Shown in pieces: positions 9,233 through 18,773 of a DNA stretch of 64,000 bases. The stretch's first letter is position 1. Each line of letters starts with the position of its first letter. The stretch comes from Pedobacter sp. Bi126 (lineage in GTDB: Bacteria > Bacteroidota > Bacteroidia > Sphingobacteriales > Sphingobacteriaceae): the NCBI RefSeq assembly GCF_918698245.1, contig NZ_CAKKMS010000001.1, positions 1,271,356 to 1,335,355 on the forward strand, in the 5' to 3' direction. A program made the position numbers and the translations under genes. Under the pieces are notes generated by a model, which was not told the origin of the DNA, ran no database searches, and saw only the letters and a list, made by a program, of their open reading frames with translations.

Positions 9233-12200
9233 TTAAAAAGTAACATTTAATCCAACAGAATATTGACGCATTGTAGGATAGCCAACACCAGCCCCAATTT
9301 CAGGATCTAAACCAGGGTAATTGGTTATGGTCCAAAGGTTTTCGCCAGATACATAAATCCTGGCCCTGCTGATTAAAGCTTTTTTCGAAATTTTTTCAGG
9401 AATGGTATAACCAATCTGTAAGTTTTTCAATTTCAGGTAGGAGGCGTTATACAAATAAAAATCGCTGGCTACTGCTGCATTCTGTGCATCGGTCGTGTTT
9501 TTTAATCGAGGATAGTGCGCCATAATATTGTTAGCAGGATCGCTTGGATTTGCATCGTTGTAATAATAATGGTCATTGGCAATTAATGTATTTACCGCGT
9601 TACCTAAGGATACGACAGAATTGTTATAACCTGTAGCATTCCAATAATACCACATGCCTGCACTTCCAGACCATAACATAGACATATCTACATTTTTATA
9701 AGAAAAGTTCATATTGAACCCGTAGTTATATCTTGGCGTTGATGATTTATTCAGGAACTGAGAATCAAAAGCATTGCCATATAAGCCATCGCCATTATTA
9801 TCTGCATAGATTAAATCGCCGTAATAAATTTTAGTTTTACTTACGCCGCCAGTTGGCTGGAAAGTATATCCTGCTGCAATCATTGCATTTAACCAGGCCA
9901 TATCATCAGGGGTACGGATCATACCGTCTCTTGGCCCGCCATTTACATCAACTTTTCCATCGGCAAAATAACTTCCGTTCCCTTTGTAAACAGTTTGAAG
10001 GTAATATTCATTGATTTCATGTCCTTCCAGAATTCTGTTAGTACTTCCACTGGAAACATTACCTAAATTAGAAGTATATACCCTGTTTCCCAACGCATCG
10101 GTTGTATAACCCGCATTGAGTGAACCTTTGTATTTAGAAACTCTGTTGAAGTTGTAAGCAAAATTTCCCGACACACCGTATTTGAAATCACCAACTTTGC
10201 CATTATACCCAAGTGTTAGCTCTAAACCTTTGTTAGATACTTCTGCAATATTTTGAGTGGCAGCTGTTGCGGTTCCTGTGGTTAATGGTATGGTTGGTGT
10301 AAACAAAATACCGTCAGTATATTTCTTGTACAAATCGATTTCGAAAGTCAGTGCACCTTTAAATAAGTTACCATCTAGGCCAATATTGGTGGTAGTAGTG
10401 GTTTCCCATTTCAAATCGTTGTTTGCAAACTTTGTTGACACTAAACCAGTTGACTGTAAGCCATTAAAAGAATAATTAGTAGCACCATATACCGCCTGAT
10501 AATCATAATTACCTGAAGCATTGTTACCTGTTTTACCCCATGATACTCTTAGTTTTAGATTACCTACGTAATTGTTTAGGCCTTCCATAAAAGGCTCTTC
10601 CGAAATACGCCATCCCGCAGATAATGCAGGGAAGAAACCCCATCTGTTATCAGCTGAAAATCTTGATGAGCCATCATACCTAAAAACACCTTCTAATAAA
10701 TACCTGTTTTTGAAAGCATAGTTTAAACGGCCAAAGTAAGAACGTAGCGCATAATCATATTCATCTCCTGATGCAGAAGTTAGTGTTGTTCCAGAACTCA
10801 GGGTTGTAATGGTCTCATCAATTAAACCTTTTTTGCTCGCACCAAAATTGTAATAGTTATAATAATATTGATTATAACCCGCCAAAACCCCAATGTCGTG
10901 CACTCTAGCAATTGTAGTTTTGTAATTTAAAATATTATCAATGGTATAAGCATAGTTTTTATTAAAACCATAATTTGTACTTAATTGATCGGGCGTTGCA
11001 GCAGCACTTTTTAAAATGTTAGAAGCAAAATTCCAGCGCTCATTAGTTATCGAATGGTTATTAAACTCTTCCTGGCGAGCCTGGTAATTGAACCTTGTTT
11101 CAAAATTTAATCCTTTTAAAATATCAAATCTTGCAAAAACTGTAGTATTAATGCGGGTTTCGTTATCATCACCTCCGGTACTGTATAAGTAGGAAGAAAT
11201 ATTATTTGCTGTTGAAGATTCTTCAGCAGCTGCCGGGAAACCATACTTACCATTATATACGGGATAAACGCCCGGCGTAGTTTGACGTAAGAAGTTAAAT
11301 GCATTGTCTGTACTTGCCAAACCATAAGTTTGGTTAGAGGCAAAAGTTTGTGTACCGACAGTTAAGAAACTGGCAACTTTCGATTGCAAATTAATCCTCA
11401 GGTTATATTTATCCGAACCTGTATTTGCCATTGTACCGGGGTTGTTAATGTAAAATGCCGATAATAAGTACTGTGTATTTTCACTACCACCGTTTAATGA
11501 AATATTATGCTGTTGTGCAAAATTATTCTCAAAAATTTCTTTACCCCAATCCGTATTTGGATAAGCAACATAATTTGGAATTCCCTGTGTTGTGAAACCA
11601 TCAGGATTAGCATTAGCTGTAGCCCATAATGCCATTGTTGCATCAGTATAAATTGGTGTTTGTCCCAGGTTTTTGTACCCCTCATTTACTAATTGCATAT
11701 GGGTAATGTAATCGGTTACAAAGGTTGGCAAGTTTGCAGGCTTAGCTACTGAACCAATACCACTGTAAGTAACTGTAGTTTTCCCTTGTTTACCTTTTTT
11801 TGTGGTAATTAGTATTACACCATTAGCCGCTAAGGAGCCATAAATAGAGGCAGCAGCAGCATCTTTTAAAATAGAAACCGTTTCCACATCATTCGGGTTT
11901 ACGGCATCCATGCTACCCACAATACCATCCACAATGATCAAAGCATTGTTGCTGTTTAATGTTCCTGTTCCGCGGATTCTGATCGTAGCACCGTCTGAAC
12001 CAGGTTTACCTGAAGCCTGTCTAACCGAAACCCCCGAACTTAAACCTCCCAAAGAAGACGAAAGGTTGGTAACCGGACGGTTTTCAATTGATTTAGCATC
12101 TATTGTTGCCACCGAGCCAATAACGTTTACTTTCTTTTGTACACCATAGCCAACCACCACAACATCGTTCAAACTATTATTCTGATCTTGTAAGGTGACA

Positions 12201-12532
12201 TTCAGACTTGTAGAATTACCAACAGTTTCTTCCTTTATATCGTAACCAATAAAAGAAAAGACAAGTACACTTTGTGACGAGGGCACTGTTATAGAAAATT
12301 TACCGTCGCCAGTGGTTAATACCGCCGTTGTAGTTCCTTTTACTTTTACACTTACTCCGGGCATTGTTCCTCCTTGAGCATCTTTTACTGTTCCTGAAAT
12401 TTTTATAGATTGAGCAAAGGCTGTAAATGCCGTAAAACTCAAAAGCATTATTAGTGAGAATAGTTTTACCGGGTAGTAAAAACGGCTCAGTTTTGCTTCT
12501 CCAATTTTGAGATGTTTGTAAAGTTTATCCAT
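9233..12532 (-). CDS. SusC/RagA family TonB-dependent outer membrane transporter (first pair)
   Basis: A 1099-residue TonB-dependent importer for oligosaccharides. After a long basic leader the signal peptide ends near Ala40 (FTAFAQ). A carboxypeptidase-regulatory-like domain covers about 45-120 (SGTVKDAQGGTMPGVSVKVKG), a TonB-box-like DVVVVGYGVQKK lies near 122-133, and the plug domain spans about 135-245 (SGVSVRQASGKPG, IRIRGTGTLN, DAAAASIYGSLAANGVILITTKKG). The rest is a 22-strand barrel of aromatic-rich strands ending in VGLNVTF. It is the first gene of the susC-susD transcript and diverges from the hybrid sensor gene across 356 bases. It is probably activated by that regulator in response to the imported or periplasmic glycan fragment. 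Confidence 0.96.
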   Translation of the reverse strand: MDKLYKHLKIGEAKLSRFYYPVKLFSLIMLLSFTAFTAFAQSIKISGTVKDAQGGTMPGVSVKVKGTTTAVLTTGDGKFSITVPSSQSVLVFSFIGYDIKEETVGNSTSLNVTLQDQNNSLNDVVVVGYGVQKKVNVIGSVATIDAKSIENRPVTNLSSSLGGLSSGVSVRQASGKPGSDGATIRIRGTGTLNSNNALIIVDGIVGSMDAVNPNDVETVSILKDAAAASIYGSLAANGVILITTKKGKQGKTTVTYSGIGSVAKPANLPTFVTDYITHMQLVNEGYKNLGQTPIYTDATMALWATANANPDGFTTQGIPNYVAYPNTDWGKEIFENNFAQQHNISLNGGSENTQYLLSAFYINNPGTMANTGSDKYNLRINLQSKVASFLTVGTQTFASNQTYGLASTDNAFNFLRQTTPGVYPVYNGKYGFPAAAEESSTANNISSYLYSTGGDDNETRINTTVFARFDILKGLNFETRFNYQARQEEFNNHSITNERWNFASNILKSAAATPDQLSTNYGFNKNYAYTIDNILNYKTTIARVHDIGVLAGYNQYYYNYYNFGASKKGLIDETITTLSSGTTLTSASGDEYDYALRSYFGRLNYAFKNRYLLEGVFRYDGSSRFSADNRWGFFPALSAGWRISEEPFMEGLNNYVGNLKLRVSWGKTGNNASGNYDYQAVYGATNYSFNGLQSTGLVSTKFANNDLKWETTTTTNIGLDGNLFKGALTFEIDLYKKYTDGILFTPTIPLTTGTATAATQNIAEVSNKGLELTLGYNGKVGDFKYGVSGNFAYNFNRVSKYKGSLNAGYTTDALGNRVYTSNLGNVSSGSTNRILEGHEINEYYLQTVYKGNGSYFADGKVDVNGGPRDGMIRTPDDMAWLNAMIAAGYTFQPTGGVSKTKIYYGDLIYADNNGDGLYGNAFDSQFLNKSSTPRYNYGFNMNFSYKNVDMSMLWSGSAGMWYYWNATGYNNSVVSLGNAVNTLIANDHYYYNDANPSDPANNIMAHYPRLKNTTDAQNAAVASDFYLYNASYLKLKNLQIGYTIPEKISKKALISRARIYVSGENLWTITNYPGLDPEIGAGVGYPTMRQYSVGLNVTF

Positions 12533-12707
12533 TTTTTGTTTAGTTGATTAACATTGGTTTTCTTAATCGCAAAAAATTATGGGCATAACCTGTGGCTAAC
12601 ACCAGCTAGAATAATTCTGGCTACTATGAAAGGATATCGGCTTAAACGGTTTGGTTTTGCTTTAATATTTGGTTATTCAAAATTGTTGCTTTGGAGGCAA
12701 AGAGAGG

Positions 12708-12796
12708 GGATAAAATCCTAAACAAATAGGTATAAAATTCTAAAGAAAAGCAGAAAAAAGCATTAAATAGGGCAAATGAGCGGATAAAATCTTAAA
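12708..12796. promoter_or_regulatory. Three phased direct repeats between susC and the hybrid sensor: candidate operator
   Basis: The 356-bp divergent spacer (12533-12888) holds three copies of a 15-mer G(G/T)ATAAAATYYTAAA at 12708-12722, 12730-12744 and 12782-12796. All are in the same orientation, spaced 22 and 52 bases start to start (about two and five helical turns). AraC-type output domains often bind direct repeats, so these are candidates for the regulator's sites. A minus-strand TACGTTTG (12807-12814) matches the -7 consensus but would give susC a long leader. The rest of the spacer shows nothing else I can name. Confidence 0.5.
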
Positions 12797-12888
12797 ATTG
12801 CCTCACCAAACGTATTTGATTTTTATAATAGAAACATTTTGTACTTTTAATCAGGTAAAAGCTAACCATCCCTCACTTTGTGCCAAAC

Positions 12889-15800
12889 ATGAAATACCTG
12901 CTAACAATTACTTTAGTATTTTTTATCATTGTAAGTAACGCCCAAAACAAACATGCTTTTAAACACCTCAATGTAGAAAACGGGCTCTCGCAAAGTTCGG
13001 TATTGTCTATCGCCCAAGATGGTAGAGGCTTTATGTGGTTTGGCACCCGGTTCGGGTTAAACAAATACGATTCTAAATCTTTCAAGGTATATTATCACGA
13101 AGATAATAACAAGAAAAGTCTGAGCAATGCAGCCTTTCTCTCGTCTATTTTGGCACTAAAAGATGGAACATTATTAATTGGTACCCAAGACGGGCTGAAT
13201 AAATATAATGAAGCGAATGATAACTTCGATTGTTACAGGCACAATGACAAAGATCTCAACAGCATTAGCAGTAATGTTATAAGGTGCATTTTTCAGGATA
13301 AAAAGAATCGTGTTTGGATTGGTACGCCGAATGGCTTGAACCTGCTTAGCGCCAATGGGAAGTATCAATTTAAACGCTTTCTTTATGGACAAAAGCAACG
13401 CCAAGAAGTTTATGCCATTACCGAAGACCATAATGGAACCTTATGGCTAAGTACAACTTATGGTTTAATGAACATGAGTTTTAAAAATGGCAAAACCCAC
13501 TTCAGGTATTTTAAGGGTTTTAGTGAAGCGCTTAACAAAGCAATAGATAACCATATTACCGCTATGGTTGAAGACCCTGAAAATAATTTATGGATCGGCA
13601 CCAAACAAACCGGTGTAAGCAAATTAAACCTTATTACCGAAGCCATTACCACTTACCGATATTCCAGCCTTAACAAAGAGGGCATTAGCAGCAATAATGT
13701 CCGCAAAATTATGTTGGATCAAGAAGGTAAATTATGGATCGGAACCTTACATGGCATTAACATCTACAATCCTGCCACCAAAAATTTCAGCTCCCTACAT
13801 AATGTCCCTGAAGACCCCGCTAGCCTAAGCCAAAATTCAGTTTACGATATTTATCAAGACCGGCAGGGCATAATATGGGTAGGCACCTATTATGGCGCCA
13901 TTAACATGGCTTACCCTAACTATACGCCCTTTAAGGTTTACAGAAGCACCACCGCAACAAATGGCTTAAGCAGTAACGTAGTCAGCTCAATCATGGAAGA
14001 TCAGCGCCAAAACCTTTGGATCGGTACTGAAGGAGAAGGACTAAATTATTACGACAGGAAAAACAATACTTTTACCCGATATAAAAACAACCCCAACGAT
14101 CCTAAAAGCTTAAGTGCAAACCTGGTAAAATCGATTATACGGGATAGAAAAAACAGAGTTTGGATTGGGACCCATTATGGTGGATTAAATCTTTTTCAGC
14201 CAGAAACCAAAAATTTTGTCAGATATACCAGTCGCAAAAACGATACTTTATCTATTAGTAATGACGAAATTACAGCCGTTTTTGAAGATAGTTATGGACG
14301 CTTTTGGGTAGGCACCAACGGTGGCTTAAATAGCTTTAATAGCACCACCGGTAAATTTATCCGCAATCGGATAAACGGCTTAACCGATGCGGTATATTAC
14401 ATTTTTGAAGATGCCAATGGAAACCTGTGGGTAGCTACCAACTCGGGGCTTTACGAACTGAAAAAAGGTAGCCAACAATTTGTAAGCCGTGTTGCTGCCG
14501 ATCCGGGAATTTTAACGTATAACGAAATCACTTGTTTAACTGCCGATAAAGAAGGGCATTTGCTCGTGGGTACCTCGCGTAATGGCTTATTTAAGCTCAA
14601 TCCCGATCGACATCGCTATACCAGAATTACCACTTTAGATGGTTTAACCAGCAATAACATCATGGGCATACTGGAAGATGATTTTAACAACCTATGGATA
14701 ACTACAAACAAAGGTTTATGCAAATACAACCCCAGGCAGAAAACTTTTAAAACCTACAACGTTAAAGATGGCCTGCCGGGCAACGAATTTAATTACAAAT
14801 CATTTTTGAAAGACAGTGAAGGTGCCTTTTTCTTTGGTGGATTAAGCGGGATGGTGAGCTTTTTCCCTAACGAAATCAAAGAGAATAAAAATACACCACC
14901 AGTTATTTTTACAGGATTAAAATTGTTTAATAAACCTATAGCCCTGAATACCGACGATGGTTTACTTAAACAGAACATCAGCACCATTAAATCAATTACC
15001 TTCAAATCAGACCAGAATGTATTTTCTATTGATTTTACCCTACTTAACTTTATAAAATCTGATAAAAACCATTATGCCTATAAACTAGAGGGTTTTGAAA
15101 AAAACTGGAACTATGTAGATATCCCGTCGGCAAGCTATACTAACCTATCGCCAGGAAACTACACCCTGATGGTGAAGGGAGGTAATAATGATGGCCTTTG
15201 GACCAACAAAACCAGCACATTAGCTATTAAGATTTTGCCACCATTTTATAAAACCTGGTGGGCTTACCTGTTTTACTTTTGTGCTTTTGCAGCCGTTTCT
15301 ATTGTATTTATACGCTATTTGTTAATAAAAGCTGTACTTAAAAAAGAAAAAGAGATTAACGAGCACAAACTTGAGTTTTTTACTAATATCTCTCACGAAA
15401 TACGTACACCTTTAACCCTCATTGTTGGCCCCTTAGATAAATTGATTGAAAACGCCAAGGACAACCCCGCCCTGAACCGGGATCTGCAGCCGATAAAAAA
15501 TAATGCCGACCGTTTAATGAACCTGGTTACCGAACTGCTCGACTTTAGAAAGGCAGAAAGCGGAAAAATGGCACTACATGTAAGTCCTGGCGATGTGGTA
15601 AAGTTCTGCAGGGAAATATTTCTGGCGTTTCAGAACATGGCCATTGCCAAAAACATCGATTATCAGTTTGAAACAACAAAAGCAGAAATTGAGCTTTATT
15701 TTGATAAAGTTCAAATGGAAAAAGTGATGTTTAATCTACTCTCAAATGCCTTTAAGTTTACACCTGTAAACGGAAAAATCAGCTTAAAAATAGAGGTTGA

Positions 15801-16935
15801 AAAACAAATCGTTAATATTAAGATCTGCGATAATGGCAAGGGCATTCCATTAGAAAACCAAGCCAATTTATTCACCAATTTTTATCAGGCCAATGCCACT
15901 ACAACTATTGGTACAGGTTTGGGCTTATCGTTCTCTAAAAGCATTGTAGAACTGCATCATGGGCAGATCAGCTTCGAAAGCACACCTAAAAACGGCAAAG
16001 CCTTTGGCAATACCGCTTTCACAGTAAGTTTAAAAATAGGCAAAGCACATTTTAGTCCATCCGATTTTATTCCCGACTATGTTTATTACGACGATGCCTT
16101 AAATTATAACCTTAATGCAACGCAGGTAACCGAACAAATTAAGCAAGATGATGTGCTGCCAGATGACTCAGAGAAAAAGAGAAAAAACAGCATCTTACTC
16201 GTGGAAGATAATGAAGATGTAAGAACCTTTATTAAACAGGCTTTAAGCCCCGCATACCAGATTTACGAACGCGAAAATGGAGCTGCCGGGCTAAATTGTG
16301 CTTTAGAGCTGATTCCGGATCTAATTATCAGCGATGTAATGATGCCCGTAATGGATGGCTTAGAATTATGCCGGAAACTTAAAACCGATGAACGAACCAG
16401 CCATATCCCTGTCGTTTTATTAACGGCAAGATCGGCTTACGTACACCAGGTAAACGGTTTCGAAAACGGTGCCGATGCTTACATCATGAAGCCATTTAAC
16501 TTAAAAATATTGGAGCTGAACATCCAAAACCTGTTAAATGCGAGGGAAACCATTAAACAAAAGTTTGCGCAGGTAATTACGCTCGAGCCTAAAAACATGG
16601 TGATTAACACCACAGAGCAAAACTTTTTGAATAAAATTATCCAGATTATCGAAGACCGGATTGCCGATCCCGATTTTGATGTACCCACCCTATCTTCAGA
16701 AATTGGCATGAGCCAGCCTGTACTCTACAAAAAAATAAGGGCCCTGACCGACCTTTCGGTGAACGATTTCATTAAATCGTTGCGGATAAAAAGAGCAGCC
16801 CAATTACTCAAGCAAGGCACCGGCAATATTGCCGAAATTGCTTATGCAGTGGGTTTTAACGATCGGAAATATTTCAGTTCAGAGTTTAAAAAACATTTCG
16901 GCAAAACCCCGAGTGAGTTTATGGGTAATGATTAG
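12889..16935 (+). CDS. Hybrid two-component system sensor/regulator (propeller sensor, kinase, receiver, AraC)
   Basis: A one-protein signalling system of 1348 residues. The signal peptide (MKYLLTITLVFFIIVSNAQ) is followed by two seven-bladed propellers built of repeats such as LWIGTxxGLNxY, a Y_Y_Y domain near 690-780, and a membrane span near 788-812. Next come a HisKA with phospho-acceptor His836 (NISHEIRTPL), an ATPase domain with DNGKGIPLENQ and GTGLGLSFSKS, a receiver with Asp1149 (IISDVMMPVMDG) and conserved PVVLLTARS and MKPF, and a C-terminal AraC HTH ending near GKTPSEF. The periplasmic part senses glycan fragments and the AraC part binds DNA. A GTG at 12880 is in frame, but the ATG at 12889 gives the clean signal peptide. 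It diverges from susC and should activate the locus. Confidence 0.96.
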   Translation: MKYLLTITLVFFIIVSNAQNKHAFKHLNVENGLSQSSVLSIAQDGRGFMWFGTRFGLNKYDSKSFKVYYHEDNNKKSLSNAAFLSSILALKDGTLLIGTQDGLNKYNEANDNFDCYRHNDKDLNSISSNVIRCIFQDKKNRVWIGTPNGLNLLSANGKYQFKRFLYGQKQRQEVYAITEDHNGTLWLSTTYGLMNMSFKNGKTHFRYFKGFSEALNKAIDNHITAMVEDPENNLWIGTKQTGVSKLNLITEAITTYRYSSLNKEGISSNNVRKIMLDQEGKLWIGTLHGINIYNPATKNFSSLHNVPEDPASLSQNSVYDIYQDRQGIIWVGTYYGAINMAYPNYTPFKVYRSTTATNGLSSNVVSSIMEDQRQNLWIGTEGEGLNYYDRKNNTFTRYKNNPNDPKSLSANLVKSIIRDRKNRVWIGTHYGGLNLFQPETKNFVRYTSRKNDTLSISNDEITAVFEDSYGRFWVGTNGGLNSFNSTTGKFIRNRINGLTDAVYYIFEDANGNLWVATNSGLYELKKGSQQFVSRVAADPGILTYNEITCLTADKEGHLLVGTSRNGLFKLNPDRHRYTRITTLDGLTSNNIMGILEDDFNNLWITTNKGLCKYNPRQKTFKTYNVKDGLPGNEFNYKSFLKDSEGAFFFGGLSGMVSFFPNEIKENKNTPPVIFTGLKLFNKPIALNTDDGLLKQNISTIKSITFKSDQNVFSIDFTLLNFIKSDKNHYAYKLEGFEKNWNYVDIPSASYTNLSPGNYTLMVKGGNNDGLWTNKTSTLAIKILPPFYKTWWAYLFYFCAFAAVSIVFIRYLLIKAVLKKEKEINEHKLEFFTNISHEIRTPLTLIVGPLDKLIENAKDNPALNRDLQPIKNNADRLMNLVTELLDFRKAESGKMALHVSPGDVVKFCREIFLAFQNMAIAKNIDYQFETTKAEIELYFDKVQMEKVMFNLLSNAFKFTPVNGKISLKIEVEKQIVNIKICDNGKGIPLENQANLFTNFYQANATTTIGTGLGLSFSKSIVELHHGQISFESTPKNGKAFGNTAFTVSLKIGKAHFSPSDFIPDYVYYDDALNYNLNATQVTEQIKQDDVLPDDSEKKRKNSILLVEDNEDVRTFIKQALSPAYQIYERENGAAGLNCALELIPDLIISDVMMPVMDGLELCRKLKTDERTSHIPVVLLTARSAYVHQVNGFENGADAYIMKPFNLKILELNIQNLLNARETIKQKFAQVITLEPKNMVINTTEQNFLNKIIQIIEDRIADPDFDVPTLSSEIGMSQPVLYKKIRALTDLSVNDFIKSLRIKRAAQLLKQGTGNIAEIAYAVGFNDRKYFSSEFKKHFGKTPSEFMGND

Positions 16936-17028
16936 TTTGCAAACGCTTTGCGGAGCATTAAAAAACGTTATTTATATTGATTCATCCATGAATTAATCTC
17001 TATCAATGACAGACTCCAATAGAGTGGT

Positions 17029-17725
17029 CGTCTTTTCCGCGCAGGCCTATGGTGTGGACACATCTTTTTGAGTTTTATTTTTTAGGCGTTTTGCTAGCTT
17101 CCTTAAATAACACATTGTTTTAACCGAAGAACGCCGTCAATCCCAAGGGCCGGAGAAATCAAAAAAACAGGTGCAGAATAGAACAAATAGCATTACCAAA
17201 CCTAAAACGCAGTGGTTTTGTGTTCATAAAGCTAATTTAAAATTTTAAAGAAGTATTGAACACAAACCCCGAAGGGCTCAATCAGACAGAAGAAAACGGA
17301 GACAACAGCTGATTAAACGAAGTGCCGCTATTTTTTGATGTGTATAGGATTGTGTAAAAGGCCCATTGCTGGATTGACAGAGCGCTTTGGGTACTTTGGC
17401 GCTCCAAAGTACCATGCCACCGCGGTATAGAGCGGAAAAGACAATGCTTGCTTAATTAATGTTTTGGAGATAAATGCCTTTTTATAGCTGGAAAGATGCT
17501 GATCCCGAACATTCGGGACAGCATGACGACCGCCTCTTAATGAAATGTACTAAAAAAACATATATATAGTTAACAAAAGATGTGTCCACACGATAGGCGC
17601 AGGCGGGAACCACGAAGTGCTCAGCGAAGCTAATCTTAAAGCGCTTGCATTACGATTATTCATAAGTTTTCTTTTTTCAGAGGTATCCATGAGCACTGCG
17701 TGGTTCCAATCAAGTTGGGAATGAC
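17029..17725. repeat. Palindromic repeat family C, interrupted copy
   Basis: The left edge reads CGTC then CCGCGCAGGC. The right part, after the inserted element, reads GCGCAGGCGGGAACCACG, AGTGCTCAGCGAAGC and TAATCTTA. The closing arm (17690-17725) reads GAGCACTGCGTGGTTCC through GGGAATGACG, the complement of the opening. An uninterrupted opening of the same family lies at 58676-58727. Confidence 0.65.
17047..17596. mobile_element. 550-bp non-coding insertion with terminal inverted repeats and 8-bp target duplication (MITE-like)
   Basis: The ends are inverted repeats of 22 bp with one mismatch: the left reads CTATGGTGTGGACACATC then TTTT, and the right end's complement has C in place of the fifth base G. 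Both sides are flanked by GCGCAGGC (17039-17046 and 17597-17604). An empty version of the target, CCCGCGCAGGCGGGAACC, exists at 58683-58700 and carries GCGCAGGC only once. Inside are hairpins at 17390-17413 (10-bp perfect stem), 17503-17518 and a longer one at 17217-17266, but no transposase. It would need an enzyme from elsewhere to move. I cannot name the parent family. Confidence 0.72.
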
Positions 17726-17805
17726 GAACCGCCAAAACCTGTCATCCAACTCCTTTGTTTTTAGCTAAATACTAACTTCTACCATCGACAGACTCCAATA
17801 GAAAG

Positions 17806-17875
17806 ATCGTCCTCTCGACCGAAGCACCGCGGAGTGTTCCAAAGGAACTCCTTCGGAGGAGAGATCTTTGAACTA
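17806..17875. repeat. Repeat family B fragment
   Basis: CGTC-CTCTCGACCGAAG is followed by GTTCCAAAGGAACTCC and TTCGGAGGAGAGATCTTTG. The same words occur, partly inverted, in the copy at 20951-21067. TTCCAAAGGAA and TCCTTCGGAGGA are small palindromes. Confidence 0.5.
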
Positions 17876-17972
17876 TGTTACCGAAAAGATTAAAGATTTC
17901 GCTCCCAATGACAGATCTACAGATGGCCCATTATGGAGAGACCAGCTTCGGCTTTAAAAACATCTCATTAAC

Positions 17973-18773
17973 CTACTGATCGAAATGATTATTCATTATC
18001 CCCTGATAAACCCGTTCTGCAACACAATACAATAAATCTACTTTATCAAACAGTCGCATCACATCGGGCTTACTGATGGTATAATCGTTTTCGTAGCGAA
18101 CGGCCAGGTAGGCTTCATCAAGTAAATGCAACAAGCAAAGTTCTTCTTCATCATTAAACAGCTCAGAAAGCGGTTTAATATAGGCTTTAACATACAATTG
18201 ATGGGCACTGATGCGGTGTGTTTTTTTATCCTTTCCTATTACCAAAATTTCAACGGCCCGGTACATTAAATCGAAAACCTGGTGCAGCATAAAAGCACAA
18301 TGCTCGAAATTTTGCTGTTTAAAATAGAAAGTGGCTCCCGATAAAAATTTGTTGGCCTTATTCGTTTCGTGTTGATAGGTGCTGCTCACCCGGTCTGCAA
18401 CGAGCTCAGGTGTCCCACATTCAAGAAAATTTCCAGATTTACTAAATAAGCAATTTTGAGCTGCAGTGGCATAGTAAAAAAACAAACTCCCCTCGCGCAA
18501 AGCCCGCTCAACCTCGTGCACATGGAAAACCCGATAACTAAATTCCGTTTGCCCGTTGAATATAATATTTAGTACCGGCGTTAATTCGTTTAAAATACGC
18601 ACATGTTTAAACTGAACCATAATCAGCATTTCCTGCACCGCTTTACCTGCAGAAAAATTGTTATGGAGATAAATATATTGAATGGGTACCGCAGCGGTAA
18701 TGCACTTTAATAAGCGCATTATGGTTTCTTTTTTTATGGCACTATGGCTAAGGTTTAAGCATTTATTCCGCAT
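17973..18773 (-). CDS. HEPN-domain protein with a degenerate nucleotidyltransferase-like N-terminus
   Basis: A 266-residue protein if started at the ATG at 18773; a longer frame begins at 18803 but would overlap the upstream gene by 41 bases. The chosen start lies in ATGCGGAATAA, where it overlaps the upstream stop by 11 bases, suggesting translational coupling. The C-terminal part (about 138-260) has the HEPN helical pattern: ANKFLSGATFYFKQQNFEHCAFMLHQ as one helix pair, then THRISAHQLY and LLDEAYLAVRYENDY. The usual RNase motif Rx4-6H is not evident. The N-terminal 20-120 resembles a minimal nucleotidyltransferase fold (IQYIYLHNN, LIMVQ), but the GS and DxD residues are missing. It may be a regulator or a decayed MNT-HEPN protein. 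Function is inferred only from fold. Confidence 0.62.
   Translation of the reverse strand: MRNKCLNLSHSAIKKETIMRLLKCITAAVPIQYIYLHNNFSAGKAVQEMLIMVQFKHVRILNELTPVLNIIFNGQTEFSYRVFHVHEVERALREGSLFFYYATAAQNCLFSKSGNFLECGTPELVADRVSSTYQHETNKANKFLSGATFYFKQQNFEHCAFMLHQVFDLMYRAVEILVIGKDKKTHRISAHQLYVKAYIKPLSELFNDEEELCLLHLLDEAYLAVRYENDYTISKPDVMRLFDKVDLLYCVAERVYQGIMNNHFDQ

Larger units (their letters stand above)
16936..17972. other. Gene-free 1 kb spacer made of repeats and an inserted element
   Basis: No convincing gene is present. The stretch holds an interrupted palindromic repeat (17029-17725), a 550-bp element inside it (17047-17596), and a fragment of another repeat family (about 17806-17875). The words GACAGACTCCAATAG near 17008 and 17787 occur at both ends. 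Short open frames here cross repeat borders and are not credible. Confidence 0.75.

Noticed and set aside
17047..17596. Decayed insertion sequence with transposase remnant
   Set aside because: None of the frames inside shows a transposase motif such as DDE or HUH; treated as non-autonomous element only.
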